From NCBI GenBank assembly GCA_045648175.1, contig JAZRNN010000076.1, positions 14,502 to 78,501 of the forward strand: 64,000 nt of DNA, given 5' to 3'. The stretch is from SIG440 sp045648175. GTDB lineage: Bacteria; Bacillota; Clostridia; Monoglobales; Monoglobaceae. This document shows, piece after piece, positions 21,346 to 29,787 of this stretch. The number at the start of each line of letters is the position of its first letter. The stretch's first letter is position 1. Made by a program: the position numbers and the translations under genes. The notes beneath the pieces are model-generated. The model did not search any database. It worked only from the letters and a program-made list of their open reading frames with translations, and was not told the origin of the DNA.

Positions 21346-21395
21346 GCTTTACACAAAGAGAGAATATATATAATAGAGGCATCAAAATAGATGCT
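21346..21395 (+). promoter_or_regulatory. probable promoter and leader hairpin before 21449
   Basis: TTTACA (21348-21353) and an AT box TATAATAG (21369-21376) lie with a 15-17-bp spacing depending on the register; a GCATC/GATGC hairpin (about 21379-21395) follows. This is the only candidate promoter between the parB terminator and the replication-like gene run 21449-28408. Confidence 0.5.
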
Positions 21396-21448
21396 TTGTA
21401 AAAATAAAATTAGCGGCTCCGACTATTCGGGCAGATTGGAGAATTTTT

Positions 21449-21844
21449 ATGAACACAGAAAACACAAACGCAATGACCAAAGAGGTAACAGAATTATTTA
21501 AGGACAAGTATTGCGATGTCTCAATCAGCACTCCTATTATGGAAGAACAGGACATCCGCTTCTGTGCCGTAGGCTATGATGAGCAAGAATCACTTTTCAT
21601 TATTGACAAAGACGGCGTACATATTGAGTTGGACGGCAATGAGATTGACAATGTAGAAGTTGACGATGAAAAAAGGTATGTATCCTCTGACAAACCAATT
21701 ACTATCACTCTCGCCTTTACGGATGGTACGGTAATAGTAATCAGACCTGTAGACAATTTTGAAGCAAGACAGCGTTATGCTCATGAACTCTTGATGTTGG
21801 AACTCACAAGAGACCGCTATAAGAGAGAAATGTTTGAAGAATAA
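21449..21844 (+). CDS. hypothetical acidic protein
   Basis: 131 residues, very acidic, with a beta-rich middle (SLFIIDKDGVHIELDGNEID) and a charged C-terminal helix. TTGGAGAAT precedes the ATG. It opens the gene run leading to the helicase and RNA polymerase. No family is recognised. Confidence 0.6.
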   Translation: MNTENTNAMTKEVTELFKDKYCDVSISTPIMEEQDIRFCAVGYDEQESLFIIDKDGVHIELDGNEIDNVEVDDEKRYVSSDKPITITLAFTDGTVIVIRPVDNFEARQRYAHELLMLELTRDRYKREMFEE

Positions 21845-21853
21845 TTATTGATT

Positions 21854-21881
21854 AGCGGCAGGTGGGACAACCTCTCACCTT
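21854..21881 (+). other. hairpin in the leader of the next gene
   Basis: GGCAGGTG and CACCTTGCC pair around an ACAACC-containing loop, between the stop at 21844 and the AAGGAG site before 21932. It is GC-rich for this element. It could stabilise mRNA or regulate translation. Confidence 0.4.
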
Positions 21882-21931
21882 GCCACAAACAACAAACAAA
21901 AAATATGTAAAGATTAAGGAGACCAAAATAT

Positions 21932-22327
21932 ATGAACAAAAAGCAGATTATTGAAAAGATTATGGAAGAGTATTCGCAGTACGGATTAAGTCGCATTGAG
22001 GTAGAAATATCCTATATATTAGCCGTTTTATTGAGAGTTCCTAAAGATAGTATTTATCATGGTATGAGAATGACTTTCAACAATGTATATGGCATCAAAG
22101 ATGATAAAGCTAAAATTGATGCTGGTAAAGCACTATTTAACAGTGCGGTTGCTGAAGTTAAATCAGAAAATCCAAACGCAAGTGACAAAGATATTGCAGA
22201 CGGAATTGAATATATTGGAATTGACACTTTAGAAGATTCTTTGGAAGATATTAATTTTGCACTATTAGGCAAGGTAAAAGAATCTATGCTCCAGAGTACA
22301 AAGCAGTATGTAGATAACAATAGTTGA
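21932..22327 (+). CDS. hypothetical 131-residue protein
   Basis: Starts MNKKQIIEKIMEEYSQYGLS, helical, with a short hydrophobic stretch (EISYILAVLLRV). TTAAGGAGACC precedes the ATG. No known family. It is the second gene of the run that leads to the helicase and RNA polymerase. Confidence 0.6.
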   Translation: MNKKQIIEKIMEEYSQYGLSRIEVEISYILAVLLRVPKDSIYHGMRMTFNNVYGIKDDKAKIDAGKALFNSAVAEVKSENPNASDKDIADGIEYIGIDTLEDSLEDINFALLGKVKESMLQSTKQYVDNNS

Positions 22328-22344
22328 AGTAATTTAAACAAAAA

Positions 22345-22394
22345 TCTCCAACAAGTGGAGAATAATAATAGTGGGGCGGTTTTTACTTCCCCAC
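22345..22394 (+). other. two hairpins in the leader of 22422
   Basis: TCTCCA/TGGAGA (22345-22361) and GTGGGG/CCCCAC (22371-22394) are perfect 6-bp stems set one after the other, just before the AAGGAGG site at 22407. The pair may shape translation of the next gene, which lacks a normal start codon. Confidence 0.45.
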
Positions 22395-22421
22395 TACAAC
22401 AATTACAAGGAGGAAAATATT

Positions 22422-22616
22422 ATAAAAATACAAACCATAAAAACAGAAGCAACAACATTTACTATTTATTCGCAAAAATTAGCAGGTTACCTCATGCAAA
22501 AAGGATTTATCCTTATTGACATGCAAGAGGATATAAAACCAACCGGACGAAATGTATTTCTTTTTAAAAACACACCTCAATTACAATTGGCAATCGATGA
22601 ATATATCAGCCGATAG
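22422..22616 (+). CDS. hypothetical 64-residue protein, apparent ATA start
   Basis: A perfect AAGGAGG (22407-22413) lies eight bases before ATA 22422, preceded by ATT 22419 in frame; there is no ATG, GTG or TTG between them. The frame reads on as K-I-Q-T-I-K-T-E-A-T and includes SQKLAGYLMQKGFILIDMQ. The frame can be extended to GTG 22371, but that would put the ribosome-binding site inside the gene. I therefore read AUA (or AUU) as the start. No family is recognised; the product precedes the helicase by 15 nt. Confidence 0.55.
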   Translation: MKIQTIKTEATTFTIYSQKLAGYLMQKGFILIDMQEDIKPTGRNVFLFKNTPQLQLAIDEYISR

Positions 22617-22631
22617 GTAAGGAGTGTGCCA

Positions 22632-24485
22632 ATGAATATAGCGAAAATAGAAAAAAACAACACATCAGCTTCGGCTATTAAATATTGTAATATTGAACTG
22701 TTAGAAAAACAGAAACTATCACTAAAAAACGATATTTTATATAATGATAATTCAAACGGATTTATAGTATACGATATTGAGGCTGGATGTAGAAAAACAC
22801 GAACAGCCGAAGAAGCCCTTGCAGAATTAGCATTAAAAACTGACAAACAAGCTATTTTTGTGAGGTTAAACAATGCTGACTGTAGAGAATCAGTTGAAAA
22901 CATCAATAGTATAGCAAATTCACAAGTAGCATTTGCCTTTAACAATGAAGACATTCCAACACAACGGGAAAGAATAAAAATTGCAAAAGAGTTAAGTCAA
23001 TACCCTATTGTGGTGATTACGCACGCAAAATATAAGGTTTTATCCAAAAATTCTTCAATGCATAAATTGTTCACAAAGAACCGCAAAGTGCTTATAATGG
23101 ATGAATTTGTATCTATTAGAGAAACAATTAAGATAACACTACCCATTATAAATACATTTAAGGCATTATTTAGAATGGATGTAGTTATATATCAAGAGTT
23201 TTCTAAAATCGTTTCCGAGCTAGAGGATAAATTAATGGCAAGTCTTACAGATAATGAAAGACACTTCATGAGAATAGAAAACGGATACATAAGTAAAAAG
23301 ATTACTGAGATTCAAAAGTTGATTAGAAGCAATTTAGATAACGAGAATCTAAAGAAGAGGATTGATATTCTGCTCAAAGACCCCGAAGAAGATGTCATTA
23401 ATTACGATTTTCTCCAAAATGAATTAGATACCGTAAAAAAGATATGTGATTGGATGCTCAATATAAAAGAATTCTTTACATCTGTTTTTATTATATCTAA
23501 TGGAAATGGTTACGCTAACTGTTCGAGGTATAAACAATGGACATTAGATAATAGCATAATACTTGATGCTAACGGAGAATTGCAAGCAGCTTACGAACTA
23601 AATTCAAAGTTGTATCATTTAAAGCATTGCGATGCGGTTTTAGACCATAAATGTTGGACTATCATTAACGTAACAATAAATACAACAACATCAGGTAAAG
23701 AATGTATGGGAGAATACTATGAGTTTATTAAAAGACGATTGAATAAATATGAACAGGACATTCTTGTCGTTTGCAAAAAAGATGAAGTTGACCTACTATG
23801 TTGCAACTATCAACAAATAGGTTATTTTGGCAACATAATTGGCAGCAACAACTGGGTAGATGTAAAGAATGTCGCAATCATTCATACGCCAAACTTGAAT
23901 GACTTTGAGTACATTTTAACTTATCTCTATTACAACAAAAACCATATAGAAAATAACATAACCTTTGCAGCGAGACGTCGTGGAAATAAGATGGTTACGA
24001 GATACCAATTTGACGAACCAAAACTTGAGAAAATCCGCACACAATGGATAGCAACTGAAATTTATCAAGCAGTTAAGAGAGTAAATAGAAATATGGTATA
24101 TGATACCGAATGTATGATTTTCATTAACAACAACGATGTAATTGAATTATTAAAAGAAAAATTGAAAGGGTGCACCGTAAAGCAGGAAAGTGTAACAACA
24201 GATGATGTTGGATACATCCCTACAAAGCAGGATAAATATATTCAAACACTCGTAGAAAACTCTTATGCAGACAAATTTATTCAGCTGTTGGCAGAATTAC
24301 AACAAGGATTACACAAAGAGCTGTCTTGTGGTAATGGAATGTATAAGAAAAAGGCTATTAGAGAATTTTTAGGAATTACAACTGCAAAATCATTTTATAA
24401 TCATGTGTTGAGTAAAACACGAGTTATAGAATATTGTGAAACAAGAAATATATTTTGTAGCGGACAGAACATAATGATTGGGTAA
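22632..24485 (+). CDS. superfamily 2 helicase/ATPase
   Basis: 617 residues from ATG 22632 (AAGGAG seven bases upstream). A Walker A-type loop EAGCRKTRTAEEA lies near 48-60, Walker B VLIMDEF near 154-160 (DExx box), a motif III-like region follows, and AVKRVNRN near 480 fits motif VI (Q/R-x-x-R-x-x-R). Between the motor lobes is a long helical insert (about 165-300). The C-terminal 90 residues look like a small helix-turn-helix-type appendage. It probably unwinds nucleic acid for the polymerase encoded downstream. A DEAD-type helicase next to a DPBB polymerase is unusual. Confidence 0.75.
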   Translation: MNIAKIEKNNTSASAIKYCNIELLEKQKLSLKNDILYNDNSNGFIVYDIEAGCRKTRTAEEALAELALKTDKQAIFVRLNNADCRESVENINSIANSQVAFAFNNEDIPTQRERIKIAKELSQYPIVVITHAKYKVLSKNSSMHKLFTKNRKVLIMDEFVSIRETIKITLPIINTFKALFRMDVVIYQEFSKIVSELEDKLMASLTDNERHFMRIENGYISKKITEIQKLIRSNLDNENLKKRIDILLKDPEEDVINYDFLQNELDTVKKICDWMLNIKEFFTSVFIISNGNGYANCSRYKQWTLDNSIILDANGELQAAYELNSKLYHLKHCDAVLDHKCWTIINVTINTTTSGKECMGEYYEFIKRRLNKYEQDILVVCKKDEVDLLCCNYQQIGYFGNIIGSNNWVDVKNVAIIHTPNLNDFEYILTYLYYNKNHIENNITFAARRRGNKMVTRYQFDEPKLEKIRTQWIATEIYQAVKRVNRNMVYDTECMIFINNNDVIELLKEKLKGCTVKQESVTTDDVGYIPTKQDKYIQTLVENSYADKFIQLLAELQQGLHKELSCGNGMYKKKAIREFLGITTAKSFYNHVLSKTRVIEYCETRNIFCSGQNIMIG

Positions 24486-24661
24486 AAGTACCCTACATCT
24501 CTATATAATAGTATTATTAATTAAGAATGGGGTGTACTTTTAAAAGAAAGGTAGGGGGAGGTTATTCTCCTCTTTTGCCTACGGCGTTAAGCGTATTGTC
24601 TTTGCTCCGTTGTCGCAAATCCAACACTTTCTGACATCTTGTGCGTGGCACAATCTGTCAG
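24484..24661 (+). ncRNA. candidate structured leader RNA between helicase and 24682 gene
   Basis: Three nested or serial stems are visible: AAAAGTAC/GTACTTTT (24484-24491 with 24534-24541); GTAGG...CCTAC (24551-24582) holding GGGGAG/CTCCTC; and a symmetric hairpin at 24631-24661, CTGACA-tc-TTGTGC around GTG with GCACAA-tc-TGTCAG. The segment is richer in G and C than its surroundings. It directly precedes the GAGGG site of the next gene. It may be an attenuator or RNA substrate for the element's polymerase. Confidence 0.5.
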
Positions 24662-24681
24662 GTAATACGAGGGAAAACATT

Positions 24682-25107
24682 ATGAAACTTATTCGATATT
24701 CCATATATGGATTTAAACCACAAATACAGGCATATCACATCAATGGTGAAGTCGATTATCATTTGAATCATTTTGATATTAATAGATTACCGAAACATAT
24801 GAGACAATCAATTATGGAAATACATAATAAAAAGGTCGAATTCTATACAAAACATTTAGAAGATTTAAGCTGTGGCATATGGTGTTTTATAGATGGACAT
24901 AAAAGTAATTTAGCATTAAACCATCTTAAAAGAAAAGTTCCTTGTTGGGAAGCTGAATTGCCTGACAACACAGAATGTTATGACTGTAATTGGGAACAAC
25001 TAACCGCAATTTCTGATTCAATCATATTGTATGGCGGTTGCTATATTCCTCAACGAGAGTTGATAAAATTACGAAACATAAGGAAAAGACACTCAAATTG
25101 CCAATAA
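24682..25107 (+). CDS. hypothetical 141-residue protein
   Basis: Start at ATG 24682 after GAGGGAAA; an upstream TTG in frame (24610) lies in the structured leader and is unlikely. The product begins MKLIRYSIYGFKPQIQAYHI and has several Cys (C-x-I-W-C, C-Y-D-C) that might bind metal. It sits between the helicase and polymerase genes and is a probable partner of both. No family is recognised. Confidence 0.6.
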   Translation: MKLIRYSIYGFKPQIQAYHINGEVDYHLNHFDINRLPKHMRQSIMEIHNKKVEFYTKHLEDLSCGIWCFIDGHKSNLALNHLKRKVPCWEAELPDNTECYDCNWEQLTAISDSIILYGGCYIPQRELIKLRNIRKRHSNCQ

Positions 25108-25156
25108 AATCATTATTTCAAAGCATTATAAATTAAAATAACGGAGGCTGATTATT

Positions 25157-28100
25157 ATAGGAAATGTACACGCAGGAAGCGTTATAATATACAAATTGAA
25201 ATCATATTACGCTTTTACAGAAAGAGAAGATAAATTACATAAAAGCAAGGATTATGCTACACTATACGAAGAAATTAAAAAGAATACTGAAATTAGAAAA
25301 ATTGATGGTAAACATTTAAAATATGAGAAAAACCAAATATCCGTCTTTGAAGGAGATGTTATAAGACTTGCATTAGCGGATAGAGGTTTATCAAAGGCTG
25401 ATTATCAGCTTTTAGATGAAATCGTTTATATGGAGATTTCCCACAATGATATTATGGAACAGATTATCAAAAAAGGTATTATGATTGATGATAAAAAATA
25501 TAGGTTCTATTCTGCATCTACAGGACAAGTCAGAAATAAGACCATCACCTTACTAAAGGAAGATTTTTATAAGAAACATGAGAATAAATTGCTTGTGGGA
25601 CTGTCTGTTGATCACATTAATAATCTTGGCGGTATGAATGTTGGCAAATACATTTCATATACGGCACTTCCCCTATCATCAAGTGTGTTACCAAACAAAG
25701 AAATTGACATAGACCGATGTATCCTTGTAAAAGGATTAGAAACAACTGTTACTGATATGGTAAAGTTTGTTGATATTCGAGAGGATAGCAACGGGCAACA
25801 TTATGTGTTTGACACCCCAACAGATTATCTCGAAAAGTCAATCAAGATTGAGCATACTGACGGTGCAGGGATGTTTATTCCGGGAGAACTCCCCTCAAGT
25901 TGCCAAATCAGAAGTGGATATTTTAAGGGTGCTATGTTCCCATTTGATTTTAGAGCATTTGCAAAAGAAGCAGCACACAACACAGTAGTTGTTGATGCAT
26001 GGGGAAAAGAAATTGATATTGAGCAAGAAGATATACGATTTATCTTTACCACAAGTCAGTTGAAAATGTGGAAGATGTATCCGTCTTGGGATGCCTACAA
26101 AAAGGCATTTAAAGATAATGGTATAAAATTATCAATCAATAGTTACGCAAACCCACCGAAAGAAACAGTAAGCTCCGCATATCAATATTTACAAGCACTT
26201 CCTTATGGGAGCAACATTGAGGGAATATGCGGTAAAGCAAAAGATGACATCAAAAAGATGCATACTGACCTTGAATATACTAAGGAAGTTATGGGATTTA
26301 CGGTTGACGAAGAGGAATGTCCTGACAAAAAGACTACAACAAACGCCCTAATTGCCGAAGCATTAAATATCTATCCTCAACTAATATATGATTCGTATAT
26401 ACAGGATAAAGTAAATGCTTTTGTAAAGGCAAGAGCCAAAAGTTATCGTGCAGGTAAAATTCCGCTCAAAGGATATTACAGTTATGCTGCTCCTGATATG
26501 TATGCATTCTGTGAATACCTATTTTGTGGAGATAAAAACCCTCAAGGACTTGTACCTAAAAACAACGTCTATAATAAGTATTTTGATACCAAGGGCAATG
26601 TTGAACATTTGATATGTTTAAGAAGCCCACACTTATCAAATTACGAATATGGCAAACGTGATTTAGTAAAGACCGAAGACTGTAGAAAGTGGTTTAAGTA
26701 TATGGAATCTGATACTGTGGTATCGTGCCATGACTTATTATCCAAAAGTTTACAGATGGATTGGGACGGGGATGAAATACTCGTATCTGATGATGAAGAA
26801 CTCTATAGGTTAGCAGAAAGCAAACCATCCGTACCGCTATATTATGAAATGCAACAAGCAGAGCCACAAATAATTACGGATGATGCAATATATGAAACTC
26901 TCGTTAAGGGGTTTAATAACAGTAATGTTATTGGCGAATCAAGTAATGCCATTACAAAATTGTGGAACCCCCCTACCGCAACAAAGGACAACCCCACACC
27001 ATATGACGATGCAATTAATGTGTTTTGCGCGTTCTCGAACTATTCTATTGATTACCCCAAGACCGGAAAAAGTCTTGATTTAGGGAAATATCAAGAACTT
27101 TATAATAAATTGATTGTACCGAAAAAGGGATTTATTAAATCAGAAGTGCCACATCCTAATTTCTTTGCAGAAGCTAAGGGGAAGAAAAAAAACAAAGTTG
27201 CCTCACCAACCGATAGCGTAATGGATAGAATTAAAAAGTATATTGGTATAAAAAAAGGTAGTCCGGATTATTTGTTAGACACCGAAGGTAACGCTTTTGA
27301 TTATCGTATGCTAATGAATAATGAGCAAAGAGAAGATGGCTCCGCAATGTATGAGGTAAATCGTTATGACAATAAGTATAAGCAGTTATATTTAATGTTA
27401 AAATTAAGAAAAAAGGCTGAAATCAACATCTGTAAGAGTATAGGCAAATCATTAAAGAAGCAAAATACTAATTCTGTCAAAATAGCCGGACAGTATGAAA
27501 TTTTTTACTATCATTGTATTAGGGAAATCAAGTCGATTTTCACAAACAACGATGGATGGTTTAATAGTAATTTGGCGGTAAACTGCTTAATTGACTTAGA
27601 ATATTCAAACCCTGAATTTGCCACAAGTAGCAAAAATATTCTTTGGAAATGTTTCGGTCATATACTTGTTGATAATTTACAGAAAAATGTTAATGGCGAA
27701 ATTGTTATCAAACACAGACCTCGAATGGCATACACGAAAGCACAAGAAGGTGTCGAAGCATTAGATAAAATGCTTGATGAAAAGTTAAAACCTCGCACAA
27801 TCAATATTACAAGTGATGATTTATCGTTTATGCACTCTTCGTTGCAAAAACACAAGAATGGGAAGCTATATAAAAATGATATGGAAATATTATACATCTT
27901 ATACTGCTTATACAAAGATGCCAAAGCTCGTGATAGACTACAGAACGGGTATTATATCATAACTCAAAGGAAGCACTTTATAGAATATAACCCTAACAAC
28001 AACACAAGGAAGAAAAGACGAGTTTGGCTGAATATGAATCGTGTTTTAAATATGGCTGAAGTGAAGTCTTATGAAGGTAGTCTTAAAAGACTTAATGAAA

Positions 28101-28408
28101 TGCCCGGAATCACTATTATTAATGATAAGGAGAAAGAACGGTATAGGGTAAAATTTGACATGCCGACAAATGACTCAAAAACTTTGTTCGAAGTAGGCAA
28201 TATATATAACGCTATGATATACCTAAAGGCATATACACAAGGCAAAAAACTATTAAAGTGTAAGATATGCGGCAGAGATTTTATCAAGCAGTCTAATAAT
28301 CAAAAAACATGTTCTGTAGAGTGCCAAAATGAACTACATAAGCTTAATCAAGACAAAGTAAATAAACGCAGAAAAGCAGCATTAGAAACAAAACAAGCAG
28401 TAATTTAA
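25157..28408 (+). CDS. DPBB RNA polymerase, YonO/RdRP-like
   Basis: 1083 residues if read from ATA 25157 (GGAGG nine bases upstream); 1070 from TTG 25196, which lacks a good site. The catalytic D-x-D-G-D is MDWDGDEILVS (Asp 535, 537, 539), preceded by LRSPHLSNYEYGKRDL and SCHDLLSKSLQ, as in eukaryotic RNA-silencing polymerases and SPbeta YonO. An upstream block (VVDAWGKEIDIEQEDIRFI, then SQLKMWKMYPSWDAY) matches the first barrel region of the same family. The C-terminus has a four-Cys zinc finger (CKICGRDF...KTCSVEC). YonO transcribes phage DNA as a single chain. Template and target here are unknown. Confidence 0.85.
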   Translation: MGNVHAGSVIIYKLKSYYAFTEREDKLHKSKDYATLYEEIKKNTEIRKIDGKHLKYEKNQISVFEGDVIRLALADRGLSKADYQLLDEIVYMEISHNDIMEQIIKKGIMIDDKKYRFYSASTGQVRNKTITLLKEDFYKKHENKLLVGLSVDHINNLGGMNVGKYISYTALPLSSSVLPNKEIDIDRCILVKGLETTVTDMVKFVDIREDSNGQHYVFDTPTDYLEKSIKIEHTDGAGMFIPGELPSSCQIRSGYFKGAMFPFDFRAFAKEAAHNTVVVDAWGKEIDIEQEDIRFIFTTSQLKMWKMYPSWDAYKKAFKDNGIKLSINSYANPPKETVSSAYQYLQALPYGSNIEGICGKAKDDIKKMHTDLEYTKEVMGFTVDEEECPDKKTTTNALIAEALNIYPQLIYDSYIQDKVNAFVKARAKSYRAGKIPLKGYYSYAAPDMYAFCEYLFCGDKNPQGLVPKNNVYNKYFDTKGNVEHLICLRSPHLSNYEYGKRDLVKTEDCRKWFKYMESDTVVSCHDLLSKSLQMDWDGDEILVSDDEELYRLAESKPSVPLYYEMQQAEPQIITDDAIYETLVKGFNNSNVIGESSNAITKLWNPPTATKDNPTPYDDAINVFCAFSNYSIDYPKTGKSLDLGKYQELYNKLIVPKKGFIKSEVPHPNFFAEAKGKKKNKVASPTDSVMDRIKKYIGIKKGSPDYLLDTEGNAFDYRMLMNNEQREDGSAMYEVNRYDNKYKQLYLMLKLRKKAEINICKSIGKSLKKQNTNSVKIAGQYEIFYYHCIREIKSIFTNNDGWFNSNLAVNCLIDLEYSNPEFATSSKNILWKCFGHILVDNLQKNVNGEIVIKHRPRMAYTKAQEGVEALDKMLDEKLKPRTINITSDDLSFMHSSLQKHKNGKLYKNDMEILYILYCLYKDAKARDRLQNGYYIITQRKHFIEYNPNNNTRKKRRVWLNMNRVLNMAEVKSYEGSLKRLNEMPGITIINDKEKERYRVKFDMPTNDSKTLFEVGNIYNAMIYLKAYTQGKKLLKCKICGRDFIKQSNNQKTCSVECQNELHKLNQDKVNKRRKAALETKQAVI

Positions 28409-28427
28409 TATTTTTGAGAAATATGAC

Positions 28428-28482
28428 AAGTGCCGATAAACCGCTTAAAATCAAGGGTTTCGGCACTTTTGTTTGTTTTTTA
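28428..28482 (+). terminator. strong terminator after the RNA polymerase gene
   Basis: AAGTGCCGA pairs with CGGCACTT and AAACC with GGTTT inside it, followed by a T-rich tract. It ends the helicase-polymerase transcript and isolates the RNA region beyond. Confidence 0.85.
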
Positions 28483-28558
28483 TAGAAATCATATAGGGAG
28501 AGGTATATAAGATTGAAAATAAATTAAAATATTGGCACTTATTACTTATGTTTTCCCT

Positions 28559-28762
28559 CTCTTGAAGTTGATTGTATGATTATTCTGTGTTGTAAATTAT
28601 AAAACTCCTAAACATATTCGAATTCGATTCTCTACTACAACCGACTTCAAGAGTTCTAATATAAGGAAATGGTTAGAAGTCAAAGGGATAGCGTAGCTTG
28701 GTCTTTGGCGGACATTGCAGATGCAGATGCGTAGCGTCTTCCTGCAATTCCATTTCCTATAT
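28559..28762 (+). ncRNA. candidate structured RNA, about 200 nt, after the polymerase gene
   Basis: Stem A: CTCTTGAAGT (28559-28568) with ACTTCAAGAG (28644-28653), 10 perfect pairs. Stem B: ATATA-a-GGAAATGG (28659-28672) with CCATTTCCTATAT (28750-28762). Inside B are two hairpins with GTA loops: CAAAG...AGC-GTA-GCT...CTTTG (28681-28707) and ATTGCAG...AGATGC-GTA-GCGTCT...CTGCAAT (28714-28748). No reverse transcriptase or intron protein is near, and no gene lies within. It may be a standalone RNA or the 5' leader of the 28812 gene. Confidence 0.6.
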
Positions 28763-28811
28763 ACGCAATAACGACAATTTTAAATAACTAAACACAAGGA
28801 AAGGAGATTGT

Positions 28812-28988
28812 ATGGAGTTACAGAATGAAGTGAGAAATTATTTAGATGAGCATGGTATAAAAAAGAAACGCCTTGCATCAATTCTTGGTATACACCCTAC
28901 GCAACTATGGAAATGGTTGTGCGGAAAGTATATATTGAGCGATTCCCAAAGAGAAAAGGTTAAAGCCTTTTTAAATGGAGAATATTAA
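28812..28988 (+). CDS. small helix-turn-helix regulator
   Basis: 58 residues starting MELQNEVRNYLDEHGIKKKR; AAAGGAGATTGT precedes the ATG. The segment KKRLASILGIHPTQLWKWL is a Cro/CI-type helix-turn-helix with the recognition helix at HPTQLWKWL. It is the best candidate for the repressor that binds the TGGGTACAGA repeats, though this is inference. It lies beside xis and int, where such control genes are common. Confidence 0.7.
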   Translation: MELQNEVRNYLDEHGIKKKRLASILGIHPTQLWKWLCGKYILSDSQREKVKAFLNGEY

Positions 28989-29051
28989 TATTTTTTTGAT
29001 ACAGAAATGTGAATTATAAGTGTAATTACTAAAAAATGGAGGAATCATGAT

Positions 29052-29387
29052 ATGAAAAATGTTAGTCTTATGGGAATACTTAAGGTTGTTGAAGATGACG
29101 GAACTGTAAATTTTATAGCAGAAGGAGATTATGTGACTTGTTATATTGATGATAGCATACACTATATAGGTAAATTAACACGAATAGGATATTGGCAAAC
29201 ATCTGAAACGGAAATTACCCCGGTTGCCATTGCAATAGAAGGCAAAGCTCCAAAGACAGTATCCTCAACAAATGTAGTTTTACTGTCAGATATAAAATGG
29301 ATACATAAAATGACAGAAGAAGAACGGAAAGAGATTGAAGAACTTATCTCGAAAATATCACAAACAGATACAACAGAAAATGAATAA
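29052..29387 (+). CDS. hypothetical 111-residue protein
   Basis: The start at 29052 has GGAGGAATCATGAT upstream. The N-terminal 80 residues look like a small beta barrel (GILKVVEDDGTVNFIAEGDY, then VTCYIDDSIHYIGKLTRIGY), the rest an acidic helix. It resembles short Tn916-family proteins of unknown function near xis but is not identifiable. It may take part in excision control. Confidence 0.55.
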   Translation: MKNVSLMGILKVVEDDGTVNFIAEGDYVTCYIDDSIHYIGKLTRIGYWQTSETEITPVAIAIEGKAPKTVSSTNVVLLSDIKWIHKMTEEERKEIEELISKISQTDTTENE

Positions 29388-29465
29388 ATCACTTATGGTG
29401 GGGTATTGTTAGTTTCAATGCCCCACCTCTTTTGATATATAACGAAAAAAGGAGAAATGAATATT

Positions 29466-29674
29466 TGAATAATACCGCAACGAACACTATTCCCATTTGG
29501 GAGAAATTTTTACTTACACCGAAAGAAGCATCTATATATACCAATATCGGCATAAATAAGATGGATGAGATTATAAATAACCCTATGTACGATTTTGTAT
29601 TACACATCGGTAAGAAACGATTGGTAAAACGTAAAGAATTTGAAAAGTTTTTAGAGAAAAGTATAGAGATATAA
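29466..29674 (+). CDS. xis: Tn916-type excisionase
   Basis: 68 residues from a TTG start (AAAAGGAG nine bases upstream). IPIWEKFLLTPKEASIYTNI and the later GKKRLVKRKEFEKFLE match the Tn916 Xis pattern ([20 protein letters not shown] and RIQIKRKQFEKII). Xis bends DNA at the element ends to favour excision by the integrase encoded next. The 113-bp gap to int contains the integrase promoter. Confidence 0.9.
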
Positions 29675-29715
29675 TACGAAAATTCAGAGTTTTGACACGA
29701 AATTTGCGTATCTAA

Positions 29716-29744
29716 TTGACTTTTTTGGCATATTATGATAAAAT
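29716..29744 (+). promoter_or_regulatory. integrase promoter
   Basis: TTGACT (29716-29721), 17-bp spacer, TAAAAT (29739-29744), 43 bp before the integrase ATG. GTGTCAGACTC follows at 29754, inverted relative to the copy at the left end. Confidence 0.75.
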
Positions 29745-29787
29745 ATTATTCTGTGTCAGACTCTTTAAATAAAGGAGTTGATACAAT

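Noticed and set aside
28559..28762. Retron msr-msd or group II intron
   Set aside because: No reverse transcriptase or maturase is encoded nearby, and domain V-like features are missing.
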